Source: Mytilisepta virgata | Taxonomy: Eukaryota > Mollusca > Bivalvia > Mytilida > Mytilidae | Reading direction: 5' to 3' | DNA: 64,000 nucleotides | NCBI GenBank assembly: GCA_028015205.1 | Contig: CM051520.1 | Coordinates: 36,261,528-36,325,527 of the forward strand | Part shown: positions 1-12,499 of the stretch, one piece after another | Layout of the letters: the number at the start of each line of letters is the position of its first letter | Position numbering within the stretch: position 1 is the stretch's first letter | Notes under the pieces: model-generated | Databases searched by the model: none | What the model was told of the DNA's origin: nothing | Seen by the model: the letters and a program-made list of their open reading frames with translations, nothing else | Translations under genes and position numbers: made by a program

Positions 1-578
1 CACAACAAATGTAAATTTCTCTATCATAGGCTACGTCGCCGACCAGGAAAAACCTTGGAAAAACGATTGTGAATAAAAAATGGAAACCTGTGTCCAGAAC
101 CCAATGCAATAATCGCCTCAAGAGTAATACTCTGAACAGTATTAGTCTGGAAAATTTAAGTGTTTTTACAGTGTTTAGATCATAATCAAATTTTTTCTGA
201 ATATCATCTTTAAAATATTCTACCATTCAGACATATAATAAAAACAGTTAATAAAATAAAGTGTCAACTATAAGAAAACGCTAAATCATATCACAGCGTA
301 AAGTCTTTGAACTTGGGTATCAAGTAAACTAGTGTGAAGTCAGGTAGAAAATGACTGACTGTGGCACTTCCCGCTTTTGCATCACGTGTCAACCAATTAA
401 CTATACCCGTAATTTTCCTCTATTCTTTGAACCGCGGAAAATATTAAATATGATCATATATAATTTATAGTCCATCACAGTTCATCAATTTCATTCCTTC
501 AGATACTCTTTACTCTTCTATAAACACTCATCCCTACAACAATCTGCAAATAAATAATTCTCCAATTATTTATTGGGT
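1..578. other. AT-rich noncoding stretch, no gene seen
   Basis: I found no convincing open frame, splice pair or repeat structure here. It runs up to the first copy of a 147-bp direct repeat. Confidence 0.5.
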
Positions 579-725
579 AAAAAGCACCTTGTACTCTTGG
601 TTTCAATGACTCGAATGACTTAAAACTTCTCTTTATCACTCGTGCCTGACATGCACCAATCGAAGCGGCCTTTTTAAAAATAACTTCTCACATGTTCAAG
701 TCTTGTAACTTTGATAAAAACAATT
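579..725 (+). repeat. 147-bp direct repeat, copy 1
   Basis: This block is repeated in the same orientation at 5744-5890 with about four mismatches, and both copies run from AAAAAGCACC to AAAAACAATT. The sequences outside the two copies differ, so the edges are sharp. The copies lack TG...CA ends, so they do not look like retroviral-type LTRs. They could be a dispersed repeat or a segmental duplication; no protein is recognisable in any frame. Confidence 0.85.
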
Positions 726-1750
726 ATGTTCTAATTCGTAAACTCAAAAGAACATGAAATATTTATCAAATAACACAAACTCTCACATGGGAGAAGTCAC
801 TTGAATAGCTAAGTGTACCAGTCGATCAACAAAGAACGGGAAAGCGACACAAAAATATCAATTAATCCCACATTTTTGAGAGACAATTACTATACATGTA
901 TCCACTTTCAAACATTATGTAAGTATCAGCCCATTTCGATCGATAACGTATTTATAACCGAAATTCCAGCATTTGCATCTTAACTACTGTGGTCAAAAGT
1001 TAAACTTAACTCGAAGTTTGATAACAAGCTACTCAGTAGCTCTTGTATATGATAAGTGGCTAGCATTTGAAAGATGTTACATGTATGAAGTTGAAAAACA
1101 TACCAAATATAAGTATTGGGAATCTTTTTAGAAGTGGAAACATACAAAATACAATACGACAAAAATTTAAATTTGTCCATCTTTAAATGACCAAATATAG
1201 ACTTCACTGGATTATTTTCCAATCGAAATCGGCTTGCAAGATTCCCCATCCCTAGCAGTCTACTCATCAGTTGTAATTCTAAAAAAAATAAATATTAATA
1301 TAGTCAGTCTAGAAAGTTGTCTCTGAACACTGATACAGTATCCAATTACATGAATGCAAAATATTGTATGGCTTCCTATATTACTGAGAATGACCATAAG
1401 GATGATAAATCAAAATAAACATGAAAATATTTCATCGACATACAATTTTCTATTACCTGAAGCTTGTTACTCTCCAACTGTATTTTGTTCTCTCAACTTT
1501 AAATAACTTCTGATGATTTTGATACCAATTCGTTCAAACGACTGTATTTCTCTTTATTAAACACTATTTTTAAACATGAAATAAATCTGAAAAAGTATAC
1601 TAAAGCCAAAAGGGAGAATATATAAATATGCTATTTTATGCCAGAATATATAGTTATAAAAATAAAAATTTTATGGAATGAGGATATTTTGGAATATACA
1701 CAACATTCAAAAAAGCGGCATAACTATCATATACTAGCAGTATTTACATA
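726..1750. other. Noncoding stretch, no gene seen
   Basis: AT-rich sequence without a credible coding frame. A 95-codon minus-strand frame at 980-1267 has no recognisable domain and no splice context, and I regard it as chance. Confidence 0.5.
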
Positions 1751-2684
1751 TAGTCCAGTCAATCTAGCATAAATTTGACCCTAACCTTAACATAATTGCA
1801 ACAGAAGATTTTTAAGTTTTAATCTTTAGCATTATACCCCAAATATACACAGAAAAAAGTCTAACAAAATCTAACTTGAGGAAGACTAAAAAATCACGAT
1901 TTTAAAATTCCTATGGAGATTTGCATTGAAAATGGGAGATAACTCTGCAAAAAGGCTGAAATATCAATAAAAATTGATACAAAACTTTTCCACTTCTTTG
2001 CAGCAGAATGTATTGATTCTTGATATTTTAGCCGTCTTTAGAGTATAACAAACAACTCTAAAGGTGTTTTTATATCTTTTATCAAGCTACAACCTAGATT
2101 TCGTAATTCATTAGTTGACCATTTATTAAATTTTTCAACATGTCAAGGTAAAGAATCTCAAATTTAATAAAAATAATTAAGCATACATTATTCGTTTTGT
2201 GGTTTAAAGTTTCTTTAAACAAGGTAGATGCTGAACAAATATAATTTACAGATATAAACAATACCAAAATTTCACATTATTTTTTCAAAATGGTCACAAA
2301 GCCACAAATTTGCAATTTTTTTAATGAAAAATGCGCAAAAAAAAATAAAAATACCCATAACACTTCGGTTTTGTACATTTCACGAGCAGAAGCTTATATA
2401 ATAAAGTCAAATACGAACTTATAACCCCATCAAAGTATCATACTTTACACGAATTTTAAGAAAATCAACCAAAACCTGACAAAAAAGACTCATTTTTGCG
2501 GAGTTATCTCCCCTTTCCAATGTTAATTTCCATAGGAAATTAAAAATGCTGATTTTGAGTTTTCCTCAAGTTAGATTTTATGGGACTTTTTTCTGTGTAT
2601 ATTTCTGGCTTAATGCTATAGATTAGAACTAAAACATTTTCTTTTGCAATTAGTTTGAGGTTAAAACTTAGTCTGACTGGACTA
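1751..2684. mobile_element. Foldback (long inverted repeat) non-autonomous DNA element
   Basis: The left arm (about 1751-1955) and the right arm (about 2487-2684) are diverged inverted copies of each other. The outer ends read TAGTCCAGTCA and TGACTGGACTA, and the arms share further blocks such as the GGGAGATAACTC / GAGTTATCTCCC pair at their inner ends. The flanks allow a TA duplication, as in Tc1/mariner-type elements, but this is weak. There is no coding capacity. The long arms and about 530-bp spacer fit a MITE or foldback element. Confidence 0.8.
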
Positions 2685-4760
2685 ATAATATACTAACAGT
2701 ATTCAGTCAAACGTCAAAATCACAGTATGCTAACCGTATTTAGCCAAGCGATAGAACCATAATATACTAATAGTGAGGCTAGCGGAAAAAACCCATAAAT
2801 TTCCGACAGGATTTAGCCAAGTGATAGAACTATACTTATTACAGTATATATAGTATTCAGCCAAGTGGCAAAACCATAATGGACTATTTATATTCAAGCA
2901 GCATATCCGTAACATATATTTACAGTTTCAGCCAAGCTGCAATTAACATATGTCGCTGTAAGGCGGTAAAATTATATGAAACTAACTGTATATTATCAAC
3001 CGAACCAATATGACGGATCTTTAAAATTATATAACCGGTATGTAGCTGTAATCATGGTAATGGTATTGTCAGCAGCAAAACAAGCCAATAGTATACTAAC
3101 TATTACAATATTTAACAGAGCAGAAGAACCGAAATATATTCACAGTAATTAGTCAAGTAGCAGAACCATAAATTAAATATACTTTATACAGTATTAAGCC
3201 AAGTGGCAGATCCATAATATACTAAAAATATTTAGGTCTGTCGTAACCTTTCATGTGCCTCCACCGATTTGTGACTTCCACCGGATTGACTTTGTTGAAC
3301 TTCACGACGGGTGCCGTATACGGAGCAGGAACTGTTTACCCTTCCGGATCACCTGGGTTCACTCCTGGTTTTTATAGGAGTTGGTGTTGTTCATTGTATT
3401 TTAGTTTTCTGTGTTTATTTGTTGTGCTTGTGGTTGTTCATTTGTCTTCCTGGGTTTGTCCGTCCAATGGATTACGTTTTTTTATTGCTCCTTAGGTATA
3501 TTTGTCCTTTTTAGCCAAGTAGCAGAAACACAATATACTTGTATTTAGTCAAGCGATAGAACCATAATATACATTTTTTAGCAAAGAGAGGTAGATCTAT
3601 AATATACTTACATTAATTAGCCAAGTAACAGAACCATCATATAGCATTTAGCCAAGCGGTAAACCATACTTTACTTACGTACATAAATTACAAAACTAGC
3701 AGAAGCATAATATACTTAAACTATACATAGTCAAGTTGAAGAACGGTAAAATACTTACAGTAATTATCCATGTAGCAGAACCAATATATACTTATAACCA
3801 AGCGGCATAACTATGAAATACTTAAAATTTTTGCACCGTAACACGAGCATAATCATAGTATTCAGCCAAGTGGTAGGACCATAATATACTCACATTATTC
3901 AGCCAAGTGGTAGAACCATAATATATTAACAGTATTCAGCCAAGCGGCATAACTATGAAATACTTAAAATTTTGAACCGTAACACGGGCATAATCATAGT
4001 ATTCAGCCAAGCGGTAGAACCATAATATACTCAGTATTCAGCCAAGCGACCAAACCCATAATATACTGAAAGTATTCAGCCAAGCGGTAGGACCATAATA
4101 TACTCAAAGTATTCAGCCAAGTGGTAGGACCATAATATACTCACAGTATTCAGCCAAGCGACCAAACCCATAATATACTGAAAGTATTCAGCCAAGCGGT
4201 AGGACCATAATATACTCACAGTATTCAGTCAAGCGACCAAACCCATAATATACTGAAAGTATTCAGCCAAGCGGTAGGACCATAATATACTGAAAGTATT
4301 CAGCCAAGCGGTAGGACCATAATATACTGAAAGTATTCAGCCAAGCGGTAGGACCATAATATACTCACAGTATTCAGCCAAGCGACCAAACCCATAATAT
4401 ACTGAAAGTATTCAGCCAAGCGGTAGGACCATAATATACTGAAAGTATTCAGCCAAGCGGTAGGACCATAATATACTCACAGTATTCAGTCAAGCGACCA
4501 AACCCATAATATACTGAAAGTATTCAGCCAAGCGGTAGGACCATAATATACTCACAGTAATCAGCCAAGCGACCAAACCCATAATATACTGAAAGTATTC
4601 AGCCAAGCGGTAGGACCATAATATACTCACAGTATTCAGTCAAGCGACCAAACCCATAATATACTCAAAGTATTCAGCCAAGTGGTAGGACCATAATATA
4701 CTCACAGTAATCAGCCAATCGGTCAAACCCATAATATACTATATAGGTTTGAACCAAGCG
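2685..4760 (+). repeat. 37/38-bp satellite array with two monomer types
   Basis: From about 3850 to 4740 the DNA is a nearly regular array of units beginning GTATTCAGCCAAGCG. Type A (37 bp) continues GGTAGGACCATAATATACT and type B (38 bp) continues ACCAAACCCATAATATACT. They alternate irregularly (A, B, A, B, A, A, A, B and so on), which suggests unequal exchange of multi-unit blocks. More diverged units extend back to about 2690, and a retroelement fragment interrupts them at 3236-3514. A related flank (ACCGAACCAA ... TGTAGCTGTAAT) occurs both at about 3000-3070 and at about 4810-4870, so the array sits inside a larger duplicated frame. Confidence 0.93.
3236..3514 (+). mobile_element. 3' fragment of a Penelope-like/RT retroelement, inserted in the satellite
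   Basis: This segment matches, with divergence, the 3' part of the reverse-transcriptase element at 14670-15560 (minus strand). Other copies are at 6981-7295, 8630-8960 and 21864-21954. Its readable frame includes the stretch MCLHRFVTSTGLT, which is also encoded just downstream of the RT remnant at 14.7-15.0 kb. Satellite units resume immediately after it, with TTTAG at both junctions, a possible short target duplication. It has no intact gene. Confidence 0.75.
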
Positions 4761-5743
4761 GCAATCCACACTAAGTTTTCAGCCTCAAACTTATATGATT
4801 AGGTTTTTATCAACCGAACCAACATCATATGCATTTGTAACATAAAACCATGTAGCTGTAATGGTATTGTCAACTATAAACTTAAGTCTTTCCGCAGCCA
4901 TTAAGTACAAAACAACACGAATCAGTTTTACTTCTAAAAGAAATTGACTAATTTTCTCAATATCTAGAATTCAAACGTGAAATTATGAGCAGTATCAATC
5001 TTCTATACTTTGATTTTTTTTTAATTGTATAATTACCTCTGGAACATCCAGAATCAACCAACAGTGACCAATTCTTACCAGACTTTTTAATATCAATGCT
5101 AAGACGATTCCGTTACAAAATCAGAATGATCCAAACGGACCTATTGGCATTGATCTTGTTAAACACAACTCGAGTAAAAAAAAATGAATAACAATTTTGA
5201 ATTACAAAGTACAATGTGTAAATAAAATATTTTAATCTTTTCTCAATAATTATAATCGTATTTCAATCTTTCCTGGCTTCACCAAACTTTTTCAACATAT
5301 TGAATTTTTACATTTAAATTGTAGCGTCAAGAGGTGTTCACTTTCATCAGATTTTTCATAATCGTTATTGTAATATACTTATCGTTTATTAAAGTTGTCC
5401 GGTTGTAAACCTTTGAAGAGCTAGATCTCCAATGGCCTATTGCGCTACGGCTGGAACATATATTTTTCAGTGGGCTGGGTTCGTTCGGCTTCACCAGAAA
5501 CGACATTTCAAACTGACGACATCGTCCTTGAACTGCATGGATAAATGAATATTTCCATACTGGCGATTTATTACAAACGGTCCTTCTTGTAATATTTCAA
5601 ACTGACGACAAACATTTGTAGTCCTACTGTAGAACTGGTTCGATAAACACTTCCATACTTGCGCTTAAATCGAAACTGTCCTTCCTTTTCATTGGAAAGA
5701 TACAAGAAATACTAACAAAAAGTATCATGTTCTGGACGACGAG
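4761..5743. other. Noncoding stretch, no gene seen
   Basis: AT-rich sequence between the satellite and the second 147-bp repeat. I see no reading frame above background and no clear repeat. Confidence 0.5.
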
Positions 5744-5890
5744 AAAAAGCACCTTGTACACTTGGTTTCAATGACTCGAATGACTTAAAACTTCTCTTTA
5801 TCACTCGTGCATGACATGCACCAATCGAACCGGCCTTTCTAAAAATAACTTCTCACATGTTCAAGTCTTGTAACTTTGATAAAAACAATT
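5744..5890 (+). repeat. 147-bp direct repeat, copy 2
   Basis: Partner of 579-725, same orientation, about 97 percent identical by eye. The pair brackets about 5.0 kb containing the foldback element and the satellite. Confidence 0.85.
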
Positions 5891-6105
5891 CTGTGGGTTT
5901 AGGTAATATAAATGTAAGCCCATATGATGTAAGCCCATATAAGCAAATTTGGAAGTGATGTTATGGGAGTCTTTATATTGAAAGAGTTATTGATCAATAT
6001 CCTCAATGTTGTACCGTTTTAAAAATTGTTAATTTTAGGAAATTTAAGAACATATCCCTCCTGCAAAACTATGTCCATAGGATGATTTGTGGCTCTATCC
6101 TTGCT

Positions 6106-6342
6106 TATGGCAAGCCGTTTTACTATTTATTCTAACTTCAAGATATCTCATATAATATATAAGATATCTTATATAATCTAGTTTTATAAGATATCTTATA
6201 AAATTTATATAAGATATCTTATAAACTTTATATAAGATATCTTATAAACTTTATATAAGATATCTTATATACTTTATAAGATATCTCATAAAGTATATAA
6301 GATATCTTGAAGCTAGAATAAATAGTAAAACGGCTTGCCATA
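6106..6342. repeat. Near-perfect hairpin with a tandem AAGATATCTT palindrome core
   Basis: The arms 6106-6147 and 6301-6342 are inverted copies with about one mismatch in 40 (TATGGCAAGCCGTTTTAC at the left end and its reverse complement at the right). Between them the palindromic decamer AAGATATCTT recurs with spacers such as TATAAACTTTAT. The whole 237 bp can fold into a long hairpin. It may be a MITE or a palindrome-seeded minisatellite. No coding capacity. Confidence 0.9.
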
Positions 6343-6980
6343 CTTGCTGCTCATTCCTGCAATGTTTTGGTTTGGTTCAACTCCGCAAAATTACATAGCG
6401 TGTAGAATAATGTGAAAGAAATATCAATTGAAAATCGAGGACACTTTGACACATTTTAGGTATGAGTGATCCTGCACTGAGTGTCCACATCCGATGTACT
6501 TTACAAGCTTAAGTATTTACCACAATAGCAAATTATACATGTACATTTATTGTGTATTGAAGAGCATGTGTAAGTCATGGAGTTTTCAGATTGAGGATTA
6601 TTCAAGATTTTCCAGTAGAAAAATTAACCAAGGATTAGAGACATCTAATTTTAAGGTTGTTACAACACGTACAGTGTCCTAATATCATGAATATCACAAC
6701 TTAAGCTGGGTGTGTTCCTTCTTTAATATTGATTTAAAAAAATATATACGTCATATATATCTAATAAATAAATTTGGATTTGAATTCATATATACAGCAG
6801 GAAATGTTTACTATTTTTAAGAGTAACATATCAATTTCATGTACAAATTCGACCACAACAATAACCAAAAACGTTGCATATCAATTAAACACCGAAGAAA
6901 ATGATCAGAAACATCTAGTGAAAGAGCAATGTACAAGGGAAAATCTCCTTATTTTTTACAAAATCAAAATTATGTATATA
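6343..6980. other. Noncoding stretch, no gene seen
   Basis: Small open frames occur but none shows a recognisable domain or splice structure. Confidence 0.45.
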
Positions 6981-7295
6981 CTAAGGAGCAATCCATTTTA
7001 TATAGAGAGACAAACCCAGGAAGACAAATGGACAAGCACAACAATTAAACACTGAAAACTAAAAAACAATGTACAACACGAACTCCTATAAAAACTAGGA
7101 TTGAACTCAGGAAGGGTAAGCAGTTCCTTCTCCGTATACGGAGCCCGTCGTGAAGTTCAATAAAGACTACCAGGTATTAGTCACAAATCGATGGAGATAC
7201 ATGAAATGTTACGCAGTGGGAACAGGTCCAACATCATCTTAGATATTGGAACACTAACGTCAATCAGTTCATGATGAGGACCGTAAGATTTCAAA
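6981..7295 (-). mobile_element. 3' fragment of the Penelope-like/RT retroelement
   Basis: Reverse-strand copy of the family at 3236-3514 and 14670-15020. It starts after CTAAGGAGCAA, the common 3' edge of several copies, and reaches into the segment specifying the region downstream of the RT. It is diverged and carries several frame breaks. Confidence 0.75.
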
Positions 7296-7435
7296 GTATC
7301 AATTTCGAGATAATATTTAAGTATTAGCTTGTGATACATGTAATTTTATACTCAAGATGTGGTCATTTTCGACAGTTGTGCACAATGCTTTGACTTTTTA
7401 AAACCAAAAAACAAATATCCAAAACACTGATGGGC

Positions 7436-8010
7436 AAATTAAACTAGAGGCTCATAAGAGCCTGTATCGCTCACATGAATTTAACATGTCCACCTTAAGC
7501 ATGACTGAAAATCTTAAGTGTAGCAGTCAATTTGGCTGGTTTTTCCATATGTTAAATTAAGTTCGGCTGAAGCAGTTATCTTGGTTGACAGTCCAGTTCA
7601 TCGGACAAAATTCTGAAAAAGGACCATTTAAGGTCTAGTTCTAATTATCCAGATGGTTTTAGACAAGAAGATTTGTAAATGAATTTTCAAGTTGAGTCCT
7701 ATGTTAAACTGAGTTCAGTTGGTTGACACTGCAGGTCATCAGACACAATTCTAAAAGAGGACCATCTAAGGATCATTTCTGCCAAGTCTGGATCCAATTG
7801 GCTCAGAGGTTCTAGACCAAAAGATTGTTAAATGAATTTTCCCGTAGAGTCCTATGATAAATCAATTTCGGCTGTGGCGGCCATCTTGGTTGACACTCCG
7901 GGTCATCGGACAAATTTCTGAAATAGGACCTCCTCGGGACAATTGCTGCCAAGTCTGGTTCCACTTTGTATGTTGTTTCATAGAAGAAGATTTTAAAAAT
8001 TCATCCCCCT
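7436..8010 (+). repeat. Degenerate ~155-bp tandem repeat element
   Basis: It opens with a small hairpin (GAGGCTC / AAGAGCCT) followed by a TCGCTCAC segment. It then holds about three diverged copies of a unit containing TTGGTTGACA, CATCGGACAAA, AGGACC and GTTCCA-type blocks. The same unit forms the larger arrays at 10838-12078 and 12500-12985. It is noncoding and looks like a non-autonomous element whose interior is tandemly expanded. Confidence 0.7.
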
Positions 8011-8330
8011 TTTTTCTATTTTAGTCACAGCAGCCATAATCGCTGCACGCCGTCTTTAAAGGACAAAACTACTATAGGGGGTCAATTAATGATTTTGGTC
8101 GTGTCGACTTATTTGTAGATCTTACTTTTATTAGATAAAACGGATAAAACCTTGGTTAACATTTTTGGTGTTATAGTTTGTCTTTATCTATAATAATATT
8201 CAAGATAATAACCTAAAACTGCAAAATTTCCTTAAAATTAACAACTCAGGGTCAAAAACCAAAGAAAGGGTTACCAGATTCGTCTTAAAATTTCAAGTTG
8301 AGGCACAATTTTGAATAATCATATGCCCTT

Positions 8331-8392
8331 GTTTTTTTTTGTTTTTGTTTTTTTTTGCTTTGTTTTGTTTTGTTTTTTTTTTTTTTTGTGGT
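8331..8392. repeat. T-rich tract, possible reverse-strand poly(A) tail
   Basis: About 60 bases of almost pure T with a few G and C. On the minus strand this would be a poly(A) tail, which would fit a retrocopy to its right on that strand, but I recognise no retroposed gene between here and the fragment at 8630. Confidence 0.4.
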
Positions 8393-8629
8393 AAATGAAG
8401 ATTTTTATTGTTGAAAGGGGAGATTGATACAGCATTATATCATCTTTTTGGTTAACGTCACAGTACTCAAATTGCGACCACATTTTAAATTCAGAAGCCA
8501 ATGTAACTGCCGGAATTTTTTTCTGCTGTTATCAGGTTGTAGAACTTAGTATCTAGATATTTAGTTGGAACTCTGGTCTTCCGTGGTCTCTGTGCATGAT
8601 ACGTGATTGTAAGAAAGAAGACAAATACA

Positions 8630-8960
8630 CGCAATCCATCATACATGAAGCTAGACCGACAAACCCAGGAAGAAAAATGAACAACCACAAATAAACGCTT
8701 AAAACTAAAAACCAATGAACAACACGAACTCCTATAAAAACAGGGGTGAACTCAGCGCTCCGGAACGGTAAGCAGTTCCTGCTCGGTATACGGCACCCGT
8801 CGCGAAGTTCAACAAAGTCAAACCGGTGGTAGTCACAAATCGGTTGAGGTGCGTGAAATGTTACAACAGTAGGAACAGGTCCAACATCATCTTCGATATT
8901 CGTAATGAAGATCGTAAACCGTAAAATTTCCTAAATGATGACATCAACTTATCCCTGATA
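8630..8960 (-). mobile_element. 3' fragment of the Penelope-like/RT retroelement
   Basis: Another reverse-strand copy of the family described at 3236-3514. Shared blocks include the GACAAACCCAGGAAGA segment, the GTATACGG...CCCGTCG segment and the ACCGTAAAATTTCCTAA end. It is truncated and not coding. Confidence 0.75.
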
Positions 8961-10837
8961 GAAAAACGTACCATGAGCGAGTTGAAAAGGGGACCTAAAA
9001 TAAGTAATTCGTTGGACTTTCAATAATTAATAATTTTGTTCCGTCAAAAATGTCATGCAAAATCACTAAAATCCCAGAGGGTCATCGCTGTATTCCAGCT
9101 TAAACAAGATTTACAATTTTTATGCAACTTACGGAAATCTGTAAATTGTACTCTGCTAAATTACCTATATATGCAGAAGAAGATTGCACATATGGCAAAA
9201 TGCTGGGTACATTATTCATGGCATTTGCATCACGTGACTTCAGCCCTTTTAAGCAAATTACCTCCCTTAGTTGTAGATCGAAAATGATAAAATTGTTTGA
9301 ATTACGGATAATCGAGTCTTTTTCCGTCTCGGCTCTTAAACTAATGTGTCTATGAAAACTTCCTTTGGCGGATATTTACAAATTGTTTGTTTAATTCTGA
9401 GGAGAAAGGCTTCATATTTGAAGGATTACGCTATGGGAGACTTGAAATTATCATGTTTTAAAAACATTTTGGCCGAAAAGTTATGAAAGCAGGTGAGATA
9501 AAACTTATTTCCTCATTAAATTCATCCTCCAAAGTTGTTCTCTATATGCGGACAATTTATGTATGATCTCGCCTTGTATCTGTATCTGTAGTTTGAATTT
9601 ACATTTTTAACTAATTTTTGTTAATTCATATAGCAGTTATACTACGGTTACGCTTCAGTTTTTTAAACTGAATTGGCCGAAAGTTTTCAATGCTGACAAT
9701 GTTTATTTGCACACGAAAGGAAAGCTAATATTGTGTAGAATGTACCTATATGCGGACAAATTGCTTATGAGTTATAAGAATTTGAATATTTGCATTTTAT
9801 TTTTTGGGGCAAGTTTAATGCTGTGTAATGAATGTCGTCGGAGAAATCCAAAATGGCCGCTATGCAAATTACCAAAGTACCCGCAATTTTGCCATATGAG
9901 TTTTAAAGTTCAAAGTATAATGATTGAAGTGGCTGCATTTTCTGAACCAAGGACAGTTTGGGTTCTCTGACGTTAAACAATGTTAAATGTATCAAATTTC
10001 AAAATGGATCTCAAACTTTTGTTCTTTACACGGCCACCGAGGTGCTAAAAAACAATCAACTGAGAGATTTTTTTTGACAATTATTAATATCTTCAAGTTG
10101 TAAATAAAATAAATGAAAATTTATTAAATTAAAGATTTTAAATTTATATTTCAGAAGATGACTGATATAAACATTAATAAAAAAATGTTGATGTACTTCT
10201 CATATTTCGGAACAGTTTAAACAAATCATGGTCACCGTAGTAAATATTTTTTAGATTTTGTAAATGCCCATTTGTACTAACAACACACTTCAATTAAAAA
10301 AGAAATAGTCCAGATATTTTTACTGAATGAATTTCAAATATATTAATTTAAAAAAGGATAGACAGACATCTTTTAATAATCTTTTGTTTGTATTTAAAAC
10401 AATACACGTCAGCTAACAATGAATCAATAAGTAAGCCATTGTATAAAAAGGGTTAATGTTCAATTAAATACTTGCAAATCTTCAAGGAGCACTGGTCATG
10501 CTTGTGGAAAGTTAATGTTACTTTCTTCACTGTGATACATTTCCATCTCATTAACTCTTATCTTTATTATCAGATTAGTTTGCATACATGTTAATTTTCC
10601 CAACTAGGTGTCAATCAACCATTGCAATGGACACTGTCTTAAAATTTGACTTTGGTAATTATGACCGTGTTCAACGATGTAAAGCTTTGTATCTAGTAAT
10701 TTTACGTATAAATTAGTTTTTGGTGACCTCAAATGCGGGGGGGGGGGGGGTGCACGTACCCCTGTGTCCCACGGAAATCCGCCACTGCCTAATGATGCGT
10801 GTGGCGAAGTTTTTTCCTTTTGGCAAGACGCCCAGGG
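8961..10837. other. Noncoding stretch with short chance frames
   Basis: Open frames of 77-87 codons occur at 9036-9970 but are not recognisable, overlap one another and lack splice context. A G13 tract lies near 10738. No RNA gene or repeat array is evident. Confidence 0.45.
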
Positions 10838-12078
10838 ATAAGAATAGCTCACTTGACCCTTTGATCAGACGAGCTAACTAGCCTTTATCGCCCACCTGGA
10901 CTATGTCCATCTTGACTGACAGCTTGGCACTTAAGGACCATTGCTTGTAGGTTTTTTTCCAATTGGTCAAGTGATTACAGACAAGAAGATCTTTAATTAA
11001 ATTCCCAATTGGGTCCTATTTTAAACTATGTTCGGCTCTGGCCGCCATCTTGGATGACTGGCCGGGTCATCGGATATAATCCTGAAAGAGGACCACTATA
11101 GGATCATTGCTGCTAACCTTTGTTCCAATTGGCCAAGTGGTTTCAGATAAGAAGATCTTTAAGTAAATTTCCATTAGGTCCTATTATGTTCCGCTCTGGC
11201 GGCCACCTTGGATGACGGATGCGGGTCATCAGATATAATTCTAAAAGAGGACCACCTAAAGACTATTGCTGCTAGGTTTTGTTCCAATTGGCCAAGTAAT
11301 TTCAGACAACAAGATCTTTAATTTAATTCCCCATAGGGTCCTATGTTAAAATATGTTCGGCTTTGGTGGCCATCTTGGACGACGGGCTAGGTCGTCGCAT
11401 ATAATTCTGAAAGAGGGCCATTGCTGCTAAGTTTTCTTCCAATTTGCCATGTGGTTACCAACAAGAAGATCTTTAATTAAATTTCCGATAGGGTCCTATG
11501 TTAAACTATGTTCGGATCTGGCGGCCATCTTGGACGACGGTCAGGGTCATCGGATATAATGCTGAAAGAGGACCACCTAGAGATTTTCTTACAATTGGAC
11601 AGTTGGTTTCCTCACTTGAAGATCTTTAATTAAATTCCCTATAGGGTCCTATGTTAAACTATGCTCGTCTCTGGCAGCCATTTTGAATGATGAGCTGGGT
11701 CATTGGATATATTTCTGAAAGAGGACCACCTAAGGACCATTGCTCCTAAGTTTTGTTCCAATTGGTCAAGTGGTTTCAGACAAAAAGATCTTTAATTAAA
11801 TTCCCCATAGGGTCCTATGTTAAGCTATGTTCGGCTCTGGTGGCCATTTTGGACGACGAGCCGCATTATCGGTTACAATTCTGCAAGAGGACCACCTAAA
11901 GACTATTGCTGCAAGGTTTTGTTCCAATTGGACAATAGGTTTCCTCGCATGAAGATCTTTAATTAAATTCCCCATAGGGTCCTATGTTAAACTATGTTCT
12001 CCTCTGACGGCCGTCTTGGATGATGGGCTGGGTCATCGGATATATTTCACATGGCTTTTTGGGTCGGAAGAGCTAAAA
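10838..12078 (+). repeat. Tandem array of ~155-165-bp units inside a non-autonomous element
   Basis: About seven units are anchored by GTTCCAATTGG-like blocks near 10946, 11123, 11279, 11433, 11588, 11754 and 11918. Each unit carries AAGATCTTTAATTAAATTCC, AGGGTCCTATGTTAAACTATG, GGCCATCTTGGATGA and GAAAGAGGACCACC blocks. The left edge has ATAGCTCACTTGACCCTTTG and CGCCCACCTGG. The right edge has TTCACATGGCTTTTTGGGTCG and GAGCTAAAAAGG. GAGCTAA next to a CACCTGG-type start resembles a terminal repeat of a family seen repeatedly in bivalves. No coding capacity. Confidence 0.85.
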
Positions 12079-12499
12079 AGGTATGAAAAATGATAAAAAG
12101 GTGAAAGCCAGAATCCTTCAAGGACAGAGCTATGAAACGAGGAAGTTGTTGATAGGGTTCCATTTTATCTTTACTTTTGTATTTTTTTTTACTATGCATT
12201 GTCAACATTTACAGGTTTTCAAGGTCACTTTATTGCCTAGAGTTCTCTCCCTTATACATTTGTAACAATGAATAAAAATTGAATTTGATCAAACACTACA
12301 GAAACAATGCATGTGAAAATAAAAATATGTTTGATGTAAAATTGACATGTTGAATTAGAGGTGAACAATGACGAATTTAACATTGTTACGAATCCAGATA
12401 CTCTCAGGTTCTAACATTCCTGCCAGCAACGGCGTTACCACAGTAGATTGTAAAATATCGGATACTAAAATTCCATTCAATGCGCATTTCAGAGATAAT
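12079..12499. other. Unrepeated spacer between two arrays
   Basis: The sequence between the two blocks of tandem units does not contain the unit. It contains AATAAA at about 12272 but no recognisable coding sequence upstream. It may be host DNA split by two insertions. Confidence 0.4.

Noticed and set aside
579..5890. LTR retrotransposon bounded by the 147-bp repeats
   Set aside because: The repeats lack TG...CA ends, primer-binding site, polypurine tract and any gag/pol sequence between them.
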